64,000 nt of DNA, taken from positions 186,001 to 250,000 of the forward strand of contig NZ_AMRG01000001.1 of assembly GCF_000299895.1 (NCBI RefSeq), read 5' to 3'. Shown here one piece after another: positions 27,601 through 34,875 of this stretch. The notes under the pieces were generated by a model, which was not told the DNA's origin, searched no databases, and saw only the letters and a program-made list of their open reading frames with translations. Numbering within the stretch: the stretch's first letter is position 1; each line of letters begins with the position of its first letter. A program made the position numbers and the translations under genes. Source of the stretch: Idiomarina xiamenensis 10-D-4 (lineage in GTDB: Bacteria; Pseudomonadota; Gammaproteobacteria; Enterobacterales; Alteromonadaceae).

Positions 27601-30600
27601 GAAGATCTGAGTGTCACGGCACAGTGGCAGAAGAACTCTTATACTGTTACTTTTAATCTTGGCGCAGGCACACCGTTAACTGAAATTGTCGAATTTGGCG
27701 AAGCGATTCCCTTACCGACCGTACCGGCACGCACTGGTTATACTTTTACCGGCTGGAGCCCGGCATTACCGAGCACTATGCCAGCCAATGACGTCACGGT
27801 AACGGCGCAGTGGCAGGTGAATAGCTATACGCTGAGCTTTGATAGCAACGGCGGTAGCGCGGTTGCGGCGCAAAACGTTAATTATGGTGCGGCCGTCACT
27901 GCTCCCGCGGCGCCTACTCGTACCGGCTATTCTTTTACCGGCTGGAGCCCGGCATTACCGAGCACGATGCCCGCCAACGACGTTGCGGTGACTGCACAAT
28001 GGCAGGTTAATAGCTACACGCTGAGCTTTGATAGCAATGGTGGTAGTGCGGTTGCGGCGCAAAGCATCGATTACGGTGCGACTGTCACTGCACCGGTAGC
28101 GCCTACCCGCCTCGGCTATACCTTTGTCGGTTGGAGTCCGGTATTACCGAGCACCATGCCTGCCAATGACGTCACGGCGATCGCACAGTGGCAAGCTAAT
28201 AGCTATATCATTGCTTTTGATAGTGATGGTGGTAGTGCTATCGAAAGCCAAACCTACAGTTATGGTGCTACGGTGAACGCTCCGACTGCCCCGACTCGTG
28301 AGGGCTATACATTTAAAGGCTGGACGCCGCAGTTACCGCCAACAATGCCAGCTGAAAACTTAACGGTAAAAGCACAATGGCAAGTTAACCAATATACCAT
28401 TACGTTTGACACTGATGGAGGTAGCGCTATAGAGCCTCTGACGGCAGATTTCGGTGCTCAGGTTGCTAAGCCACAAACGCCTACGAAAGAAGACCACACC
28501 TTTGTCAGTTGGCAGCCGGCGATACCCGAGACGATGCCGGCTAATGACGTGACCGTGGTTGCTCAATGGCAGGAGTCAGCTAAAGTGACGGTGACTGCTC
28601 GGGTTGAGGGTAATGGCCAGGTGACGCCGGCTTCACAAACTGTTAAGCGAGGTGAGAGAGCGAGCTTCACACTGACCTTAGCTGATGTTGAAGACTATGT
28701 GGTACTGGCCGGTAGCTGTTCCGCGTCACGCTCAGATATGACGATTACCACGGCACGCGTGACAGAAGACTGCGAGCTGATAATTCATGTGTATGACTCA
28801 ACCGACGCCGAAAAAGACCAGGATGGTCCGGTTGGTGGATCGCAAGCGGTTGGCTTCCGCCTTAACGGTGGTGCCGGTGATAAGGCCTTACAATGGGTTG
28901 ACCGTCTACGCGGTGGTGTTGAAACACGCCTAAAAGGTGCCGAGGCTGAAGCGCTGATTAGCCTGCAAGAAGACGGTAGTTTTATCTTCTTGGCCGAACT
29001 GACCGGTCGCTATAGTTTACGCTTCCGTGATGAAGTCTCAGGTGAGATCACAGAACTGAGTTTTGATGTCATGCCGTACTTGGCGTTTAGCGCGTCACGA
29101 CAGCTAGCGCAGCAAGAGCAGACCGTTGATGTCGGTGTTTGGTTGAGCGATGAGCCGATTGAATATCCGGTCAGCGCGACCTTGAATCGCGATGCTCTGG
29201 GTCAGTCGCCGTTAGCGTTAAGTTTTGACGAACCACAGTCGTTACAGCAAGTGTTGAGTATGCAAGCAAGCGCATCGGCTACCGAGGTGCAGTTAACGCT
29301 AGCTGATATTGAGCAAGCCCTCGCTGGTTCACCGGCGACGACGACCTTGCGTTTAACCGAGCAAGCACTGCCGTTAACGGTACAGCTAAGTAGTCATCAG
29401 GCGAGTGAGCAGCAAACGCGCATCGTCAGTCGTGACAGCGGCGTGGTAACCTTGACTGCGGCACTGAAAAGTGGTGCCGACGCTGAATTTAGCTGGCAGT
29501 CGGATATCGACTTGAGCGTCGCAGGAAGCAGCGCTAGTTTTGACCCACAAAGTGTCGACAACGGCAGCTACCTGATCAGCGTCGAAGCCACTGCGGCAGA
29601 GCGTAGCGGTCAGGCCGAAATAACACTGACTGTGGTTGATAGCTGTCCGGATAATGACTGTGCGGGCTTGGTGAAAGGCTTGCCGACAGCGGCTGACCAG
29701 AACGCTGAACGGTTAAACCGCCTGGCCATCTGTCCAGCAGCCGTTGGCAGCGCACGCTCAAGTGCTTGTGGTGAGAATGAAGATGGCTTTATTGAAGTGC
29801 CGAGCTTGTACACGCTGACCTTGGGTGTGTTAAGTGCCGAGCAGTCATGGCAAAGTCAGCAGTTTGGTACTGTGCTAAATGACGCGTCGTTGGGCGAGGA
29901 CGAAGGCTTTAACCAACTTGGCGCAATGGTCAACTTTAACGTGGTCGATATCACTGCTCCAGGCGATATCGTGCCGGTGGCGATACCTTTGGTCAGCGGT
30001 GTCAGCATTCCGCAAGGCGCGGTCTGGCGCAAGTGGATCGATGGCCAATGGCAGACCTTTGTCGAAGATGACTCGAACCGTATCGACAGTGCGGAGAAAA
30101 TGAGCAATGGCCGTTGTCCGGTGGTCTCGGCTGACAGTTGGACGCCGGGTCTGAGTGCGGGTCATGGCTGTGTGCGCTTGTTCATCGAAGATGGTGGTCC
30201 GAACGACGACGACGGTCAGGTTAACGGCAGTATTCGCGATCCGGGTGTGCTGGCTGTCGAAGCGGAAGTTGAACCAGAGCCGCCGGTGGAGCCAGAGCCA
30301 ACCCGCCCAGCCGAAACTCGCTCAGGTGGTAATATCGGTGGCGGCTTGTTGCTGTTGTTAGGTGCGTTATTAGGACTGCGGACTCGCGCGATCCGTCAGG
30401 CACTCAAACGTTCGGCGTTAATGGCGTTGGCAGTATTGGGTGTCACGCACCAAGCGGCCGCGCAAGAGTGGTACTTAGGCGCAGAGGCATTGCAAATCCA
30501 TAGCGACGTGAAAGCCGAGCAGGTGGAAGCCGATTTAGCCGCCCTAGGTTATGCCGACAGCGGTTTGAACATTGATGATAAATCACGCCAAGGCCTACGT

Positions 30601-31020
30601 TTATATGGTGGCTGGCAAGTCAACCCGGTGCTAGCGTTTGAATTAGCTTGGGTGGATACCAACGAGATCACCACCAGCTTTGCTCGTTTACCCGAAGATG
30701 TTGATACTGATAGCCTGAAAGATGTTTGGCCGGTATCAGGTAAAGGTCCAGAGCTGAGCTTGCTGCTGACGCCATTTACCGATTCCGAACAATGGCGTCC
30801 CGGCGTGCGTTTAGGTGTTTGGCGCATGCGCAGTGATAGTGATTTCCGTCAAGGGCGAACAGTACAGATGCTGGAAAACGACGATACGGTGATGGTGTTA
30901 GAGACCTTCACTCGCTATCAGGTTAACTCGCATTGGGCGGTGAAATTAGGTGTTAGCCATTATCGTCTGCACGCCGCGCCGATGAACACGGTGACTGTGG
31001 GTTTAAACTACCGTTTCTAA
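24637..31020 (+). CDS. Giant multi-repeat surface protein with internal GlyGly-CTERM-like segment and C-terminal outer-membrane barrel
   Basis: 2127 residues; the start is GTG 24637 or ATG 24643. Order of parts: a signal peptide; an N-terminal domain to about 215; about twelve 45-60-residue propeller-like repeats of the pattern ARWDGSxWxAMGDG...GGxF (217-866); an InlB B/Listeria-Bacteroides repeat (about 867-935); six or more further 63-residue repeats with TRTGYTFTGWSPALPSTMP (to about 1310); a bacterial repeat domain with two cysteines (about 1314-1388); beta-rich domains; a choice-of-anchor-U-like part; then SGGNIGGGLLLLLGALLGLR (about 1896-1916), a second signal-like stretch ending THQAAAQ, and a barrel of about 180 residues ending in phenylalanine (VGLNYRF). 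Probably an adhesin or surface protein; no ligand can be named. Confidence 0.75.
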   Translation: MIMINVKSWLYKFVLLSSLPLASALATNDVAVDNSDYAPRVLTNGAVSLASPMQRLQAQIDAQGATLTVAHEQGADEQVSVRPISLGRIQQQLLSAGHVVTDAQRVLLKRQQLTEIFSSSMHGVRQDFLISQRPQGDGALSLTLAFQGANVAGAGQGVNVTTANGRELSYHKLQVIDADGQRLAATMRATAHNRLTIEVDDRAARYPVLIDPTFSDANWQAFAPDAGGSPNNQVRAMVEYQGDLYVGGTFAQVAGEQVYYIARWNGYRWQKLGDGVNNAVYAMTVFNDKLIVGGSFTTASGESVLRIASWDGNNWQALGDGLNSSVVDLTVYNGELIAGGIFTAAGGISVNRIARWDGSNWHAMGGPDQGTVNSVSEYNGDLIVVGSFYMVNGENHNYITRWDGSSWSSLGEGLNTTVNDAVEFQGKLYVTGQFTGSGGHALPYIAAWDGSAWSAVGGGLSDAGYSLYADNDKLYVGGQFETADGISSLGIAAWDGSSWQAVGDGLGLYAGTVIRIYRIAKFDNEILLGGLLDKNGVVNLVRLNNDSEWQGFQSTFLDGSTQVVAEYDGDTIVGGDFTEISGIAANRIARWDGSQWHAMGDGFNGTVTTIASYQGELYAAGAFDHSGSSAVAHVARWDSDGQTWQPLTIGVNNTVYRVKVINDELWILGDFSSAGGESATGMARWDGSQWLSVDFPYQVHYGPTDVVEYQGEVVVSGRFYNPEGFLLFKVAAFDGEQWYPLELDAVTGMVLSMAVHDDVLYVTGNIYRMNESVSASGVAAWDGSQWSNVGDSDVGSGKTLQSFKQELFLGSDSGLYVLKNGAFQQPDTSVNQLINGLDAANDSLYLTGSFSSAGGKPAQNLARLIPTVSVSLDEQQGAGAVATKYFPGSTIKLPQPTREHYNFTGWNTASDGSGTNYTTNLPLISSAVSLYAQWQLKSYTISFDSAGGSSVADMEVAYGASVTAPTAPTRTGYTFTGWSPELPSTMPGEDLSVTAQWQKNSYTVTFNLGAGTPLTEIVEFGEAIPLPTVPARTGYTFTGWSPALPSTMPANDVTVTAQWQVNSYTLSFDSNGGSAVAAQNVNYGAAVTAPAAPTRTGYSFTGWSPALPSTMPANDVAVTAQWQVNSYTLSFDSNGGSAVAAQSIDYGATVTAPVAPTRLGYTFVGWSPVLPSTMPANDVTAIAQWQANSYIIAFDSDGGSAIESQTYSYGATVNAPTAPTREGYTFKGWTPQLPPTMPAENLTVKAQWQVNQYTITFDTDGGSAIEPLTADFGAQVAKPQTPTKEDHTFVSWQPAIPETMPANDVTVVAQWQESAKVTVTARVEGNGQVTPASQTVKRGERASFTLTLADVEDYVVLAGSCSASRSDMTITTARVTEDCELIIHVYDSTDAEKDQDGPVGGSQAVGFRLNGGAGDKALQWVDRLRGGVETRLKGAEAEALISLQEDGSFIFLAELTGRYSLRFRDEVSGEITELSFDVMPYLAFSASRQLAQQEQTVDVGVWLSDEPIEYPVSATLNRDALGQSPLALSFDEPQSLQQVLSMQASASATEVQLTLADIEQALAGSPATTTLRLTEQALPLTVQLSSHQASEQQTRIVSRDSGVVTLTAALKSGADAEFSWQSDIDLSVAGSSASFDPQSVDNGSYLISVEATAAERSGQAEITLTVVDSCPDNDCAGLVKGLPTAADQNAERLNRLAICPAAVGSARSSACGENEDGFIEVPSLYTLTLGVLSAEQSWQSQQFGTVLNDASLGEDEGFNQLGAMVNFNVVDITAPGDIVPVAIPLVSGVSIPQGAVWRKWIDGQWQTFVEDDSNRIDSAEKMSNGRCPVVSADSWTPGLSAGHGCVRLFIEDGGPNDDDGQVNGSIRDPGVLAVEAEVEPEPPVEPEPTRPAETRSGGNIGGGLLLLLGALLGLRTRAIRQALKRSALMALAVLGVTHQAAAQEWYLGAEALQIHSDVKAEQVEADLAALGYADSGLNIDDKSRQGLRLYGGWQVNPVLAFELAWVDTNEITTSFARLPEDVDTDSLKDVWPVSGKGPELSLLLTPFTDSEQWRPGVRLGVWRMRSDSDFRQGRTVQMLENDDTVMVLETFTRYQVNSHWAVKLGVSHYRLHAAPMNTVTVGLNYRF
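27440..28575 (+). repeat. Tandem 189-bp (63-residue) coding repeats
   Basis: Successive InlB B-type modules inside the giant gene. The clearest pair starts CTGAGCTTTGATAGCAA at 27832 and again at 28021, a period of 189 bp, and adjacent modules are nearly identical at DNA level in their SPALPSTMPANDV segment. Outer copies are more diverged. Such near-identity allows copy-number change by recombination. Confidence 0.85.
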
Positions 31021-31050
31021 TACCGCAGTCTATTTGATGTTGAATAACGA

Positions 31051-31078
31051 AAGCCCAGTCCTCGGACTGGGCTTTTTA
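31051..31078. terminator. Terminator between the giant gene and ppx
   Basis: AAGCCCAGTC (31051-31060) pairs with GACTGGGCTT (31065-31074) around a CTCG loop, followed by TTTTT on the plus strand reading. The complementary reading has AAAG flanks, so it may stop transcription from both convergent genes. Confidence 0.85.
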
Positions 31079-31096
31079 GATTAAGCACGCTGCTGA

Positions 31097-32638
31097 TCAC
31101 GCCCAAAGCAATTCGATATTGAGTTTGGCTAGCTGTTGTCGCTCGTTCAATAGATCGGCTTGCAATACCATGTCTTGCTGACGATCGGGAGTCAGTTGCA
31201 GGGTTAAATTATCTTGCTCGGCATGTACCTTGGCTATCACTGGGTCTGACTGTCGGTCCTGATTAACCAATACGGCTAAACGTATGATAGCCACCAGGCG
31301 CTGTACTTGGCGCAGCGGGTATAAACGGGTTTTAGGTAATGCTGATGGTTGTAGCTTTTTGCGCTGTAAGCGCACAATAGCGGCTAGAATGTCTTGTTGT
31401 TCGCGGTTAAAGCCGGGTAGGTCGGCATGTGCAAGAATATAGGCCGAGTGCTTATGCTTGCCACTACTATTGATATGCAAGCCCACTTCGTGCAACCTGG
31501 CTGCCCAACTTAGTAAGGCATACCAAATCGGTCGCTCTAGGGCCCACGCGTGCTGACAGCCGTGGAACAGTTTATCGGCACTTATCGCTACTCGTGCGGC
31601 TTGATTCTCGTCCACTTGATAACGCTTGGCGATGGCATCGATGGTGCGTTGGCGAACGTCATCGCCTTGCAGTTGTTGTGCAGCTAATTCGTACAACACA
31701 CCTTCACGGAGAGCGGCATCGTGTTCGCTGAGATAATCGAGTTCGAGTTCATTAAAAATGGCGAGCAGAATCGCACACCCGGCCGCCATCACCGATTGTC
31801 GCTCCGGCGCGATAGCTTTATGAGTAAGCGCGTCAGCATGACCCTGTGTGAGCAGCCATTGTTGCAGCTCGAGCAAGCTGGCATGGGTAATGCCACCTTC
31901 GCTCCAGCCACAATCTTTGACCACGGCAGCGATGGTTTTAATAGTGCCGGAGGTGCCAATGACAGTAGTCCAGTCGTAACGGTTAAGTTGCGATAATAAC
32001 GGTTCGACTTCGCGCTGCGCAGCGACTACGGCTTTATGAAAACGCTTCTTGCTAATTTTTCCGTTAGCAAAAAATTGTTCGGTAAAGCTGACGCAACCCA
32101 TACTGCGAGAAGCGACAAAACGCGCTTGGCTGCCGTCGCCGACGATCAACTCGGTACTGCCGCCGCCAATGTCGATGACCATCCGTGTCGCTTGACCGGC
32201 GACCGTTTGCGCGACGCCTTGATAAATCAGTCGTGCTTCTTCGTGACCTGAAATGACTTCGATAGGATAGGGCAAAATGGTGGCTGCGCGCTGTAAGAAC
32301 TCACGTCCGTTACTGGCTTTACGTAGCGTATGCGTAGCGACCACGCGCACCTGCTCTGGGGCAAATCCTTGTAATCGCTGTGCACAGATATGCAGTGCCT
32401 CAAAACCGCGCTGCATCGCTTGCTGACTCAAACTTTGCTTATCGTCCATACCGGCTCCCAGTTGTACCGGTTGTTTGAGTTTTAACAGCGGTTGTAAGGC
32501 ACCATCGACGACTCGCGCCGTGATCAGGTGAAAGCTATTAGAGCCTAAATCCAGTGCCGCAAACTGCTCAGCTGCTTGGGTCTGATGTGACTCATTTGCG
32601 GTATGCTCCGGTGCGGTGCTTACAGGCTTATCGGTCAT
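31097..32638 (-). CDS. ppx: Exopolyphosphatase Ppx (Ppx/GppA family)
   Basis: 513 residues from the ATG at 32638, which has GAGG 6 bp upstream; an ATG four codons earlier is possible. The ASKHA-fold core begins FAALDLGSNSFHLITARV, with the second phosphate loop DIGGGSTELIVGDG and SMGCVSFTEQFF. The C-terminal half is the HD-like helical part (ARLHEVGLHINSSGKHKHSAYIL). It removes phosphate from the ends of polyphosphate, and Ppx/GppA proteins may also hydrolyse pppGpp. It lies 45 bp after ppk on the same strand, as in E. coli, so it is expected to share the Pho-controlled promoter of ppk. Confidence 0.92.
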   Translation of the reverse strand: MTDKPVSTAPEHTANESHQTQAAEQFAALDLGSNSFHLITARVVDGALQPLLKLKQPVQLGAGMDDKQSLSQQAMQRGFEALHICAQRLQGFAPEQVRVVATHTLRKASNGREFLQRAATILPYPIEVISGHEEARLIYQGVAQTVAGQATRMVIDIGGGSTELIVGDGSQARFVASRSMGCVSFTEQFFANGKISKKRFHKAVVAAQREVEPLLSQLNRYDWTTVIGTSGTIKTIAAVVKDCGWSEGGITHASLLELQQWLLTQGHADALTHKAIAPERQSVMAAGCAILLAIFNELELDYLSEHDAALREGVLYELAAQQLQGDDVRQRTIDAIAKRYQVDENQAARVAISADKLFHGCQHAWALERPIWYALLSWAARLHEVGLHINSSGKHKHSAYILAHADLPGFNREQQDILAAIVRLQRKKLQPSALPKTRLYPLRQVQRLVAIIRLAVLVNQDRQSDPVIAKVHAEQDNLTLQLTPDRQQDMVLQADLLNERQQLAKLNIELLWA

Positions 32639-32683
32639 CACTGGCCTCATCGATAAAGTGGTGCTAAGAACGTGCGCAGTGGT

Positions 32684-34744
32684 TTATTCGCTGGCACGAT
32701 TTTGCTGCTTTAAATAGTCATAAATAGCCAATTGCGACTGTAATTTACGTTTATTCCCACGCTTCACATAGTGATTACGTTGCTCGGCGTCGATCACCCG
32801 GGCCTTGGTGGTATCGCGCCAATGTAACGCTAGAATATCCATAATTTGTTGTTGCAGTTTGGCGTCGTTAATCGGCACGCTGACCTCAATGCGTTGATCG
32901 AGGTTACGCGCCATCCAGTCCGCTGAACCGATGTACACTTCGCGCTGGCCGCCGTTAGCAAAGGCCATCACCCGCGGGTGTTCTAAAAAACGATCGACGA
33001 TACTGATCACTTTTATATTATCGCTAATGCCCTTGATGCCGGGCACTAAGGCACACATGCCTCGCACTATCAGTTTGATTTTAACACCCGCTTGACTGGC
33101 GGCATAAAGGGCTTGAATCAGTTCCACATCGACTAAATTATTGACCTTGGCTTCTATCCACGCCGTTTGCCGTTGCTGAGCATGTTGCTGTTCACGTTGA
33201 ATCAAGGCCAGCAGTCGTTCGCGTTGATTCAGCGGTGATACCAATAATGAGCTAAAACGGTAACGTTTGTAGCTATGCTCAATAAAATCGAAGACCTGCT
33301 CGACTTCTTGAGTAATAGCCGGCTGACAGGTAAACAGGGTAAAATCGGTATACACTTTGGCGGTATGCTCGTGAAAGTTACCGGTGCCGATAGCCGCATA
33401 TTGACGTACGACATCGTCCTGTTTGCGCGTGATCAGGCAAATTTTACTATGTACCTTTAGATTCGGAATACCAAACGACACCTGAATACCGGCATCGGTC
33501 ATTAAGCGTGCCCACTCAATGTTATTTTCTTCATCGAAACGGGCTCGTAGCTCGACCACCACCGACACCGATTTACCGTTGTGTACGGCGTCTAACAGCG
33601 AGCCGATGATACGCGAATGCTTTGCCACACGATAAATGGCTAAGCGGATATGTGTGACTTGTGGGTCGCAGGCGGCTTGCCGCACCATTTCGGTTAAATG
33701 GCGAAACTTGTGATAAGGGTAGTAGAGTAAAATATCATTCGCGTCGATGGCCGAGAATACCGATGGATAGGCTTCAAACTGCCAGTGGTCGAGCGCCTGC
33801 AGCGGTGCATTTTGCAAAGATTTACGGCCGACATTGGGAAACCGAATAAAGTCACGGAAATTACGATAACGGCCACCCGGAACTACCGCGTCATAGGCGC
33901 TGAGGTTTAAGCGTTTGACCAAAAAGCGCAGCATCGCCGAGGGCATGGCTTTGTCATAAACAAAACGTAACGGCTTGGCTTGAATACGTTGCTTCAAGCC
34001 TTCTTCCATCTGTTCAAGTACACTCTGGTCTATCTCTTCGCTGACGTCGAACTCGGCATCACGGGTCATTTTTAAGGAAAATGCTTGTAACCCATCAAAC
34101 TCAATCAGGCCACGAAAGATCTCGTGCAAAAACAGGCTGATAATATTATCCAGCAGCACCACTTTTTTCTTACGCTTAGAGCCTTCGGCAGGGAGTTGCA
34201 CAAAGCGCGACAATTCATGCGTGGGAATTTCAATTAACGCATAGCGAATATTGTCTTGGTGCTGGATCTGAATGCACAGATAGGCTGAATCCTCATCCAT
34301 GCGGGCGGCAACATGGGTATGTGTATCGATAAATATCGGCACTAAGTAACGTAGCAGCGTGTCGCGAAAGTAACCCTTTAACCAGTCGACATCGCGCTCG
34401 CTTAATTGCTGCTCTTCGAGTATGTAAATGTGCTTTTTAGCTAGGCTGCTGTAGACCTCTAACCGAATGCGCTCAAAGTCCTCATGCAATTGCAGCACTT
34501 TCTTTTGAATTGATTGCAATAGCTGTTCTTCGTAGGCGCGAATGCTATCGCTGGCGGCATATTGAATGCGGCGTCGCACATCGGCCACCCGAACCCGAAA
34601 GAATTCATCCAAGTTATTGGAGAAAATCCCTAAAAAGCGCACCCGCTCGATGACCGCGTTATCGTTATCCGCGGCTTCTTGCAAGACCCGTTCATTAAAG
34701 GCTAACCAACTTAATTCTTTAGCGTAAATAGGCAATTCGGTCAC
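32684..34744 (-). CDS. ppk: Polyphosphate kinase Ppk1
   Basis: 686 residues, the usual Ppk1 length. N-terminal YAKELSWLAFNERVLQEA and GIFSNNLDEFFRVRVADVRR, the phospho-acceptor region NLKVHSKICLITRK, FHEHTAKVYTDFTLFT, and a second phospholipase-D-like block with IVDRFLEHPRVMAFANGG and YIGSADWMARNLDQRIEV are all present. Ppk1 makes polyphosphate from ATP at the inner membrane. The gene is divergent from pstC with a Pho box on each strand in the 131-bp gap, so it should be induced by phosphate starvation along with the transporter. Confidence 0.95.
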   Translation of the reverse strand: MTELPIYAKELSWLAFNERVLQEAADNDNAVIERVRFLGIFSNNLDEFFRVRVADVRRRIQYAASDSIRAYEEQLLQSIQKKVLQLHEDFERIRLEVYSSLAKKHIYILEEQQLSERDVDWLKGYFRDTLLRYLVPIFIDTHTHVAARMDEDSAYLCIQIQHQDNIRYALIEIPTHELSRFVQLPAEGSKRKKKVVLLDNIISLFLHEIFRGLIEFDGLQAFSLKMTRDAEFDVSEEIDQSVLEQMEEGLKQRIQAKPLRFVYDKAMPSAMLRFLVKRLNLSAYDAVVPGGRYRNFRDFIRFPNVGRKSLQNAPLQALDHWQFEAYPSVFSAIDANDILLYYPYHKFRHLTEMVRQAACDPQVTHIRLAIYRVAKHSRIIGSLLDAVHNGKSVSVVVELRARFDEENNIEWARLMTDAGIQVSFGIPNLKVHSKICLITRKQDDVVRQYAAIGTGNFHEHTAKVYTDFTLFTCQPAITQEVEQVFDFIEHSYKRYRFSSLLVSPLNQRERLLALIQREQQHAQQRQTAWIEAKVNNLVDVELIQALYAASQAGVKIKLIVRGMCALVPGIKGISDNIKVISIVDRFLEHPRVMAFANGGQREVYIGSADWMARNLDQRIEVSVPINDAKLQQQIMDILALHWRDTTKARVIDAEQRNHYVKRGNKRKLQSQLAIYDYLKQQNRASE

Positions 34745-34790
34745 GGTACCTTATCCTTATGCTGTGTTATCCCTAGCATGCACCGTTTCT

Positions 34791-34808
34791 GTGAATATTT
34801 TATGACAG
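34791..34808 (-). promoter_or_regulatory. Pho box of ppk-ppx
   Basis: On the minus strand this reads CTGTCATAAAATATTCAC, with a perfect first half-site and a weaker second. The position 10 bp further on gives only a poor -10 (CATGCT), so the start point is less certain than for pstC. Confidence 0.6.
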
Positions 34809-34810
34809 CC

Positions 34811-34828
34811 ATGTAACAATACTGTCAT
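34811..34828 (+). promoter_or_regulatory. Pho box of pstCAB-phoU
   Basis: ATGTAACAATACTGTCAT has a perfect promoter-proximal half-site. TATACT (34839-34844) follows after 10 bp, the same hexamer and spacing as at pstS. Confidence 0.7.
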
Positions 34829-34875
34829 ATAGTGTCGGTATACTTCGGCAACTTTAAAATGGTTAGAGGTATTTC

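Noticed and set aside
34822-34838. Alternative Pho box CTGTCATATAGTGTCGG for pstC
   Set aside because: The spacing is one base short and the second half is poor; the overlapping 34811-34828 box has the correct spacing and the shared distance to the -10.
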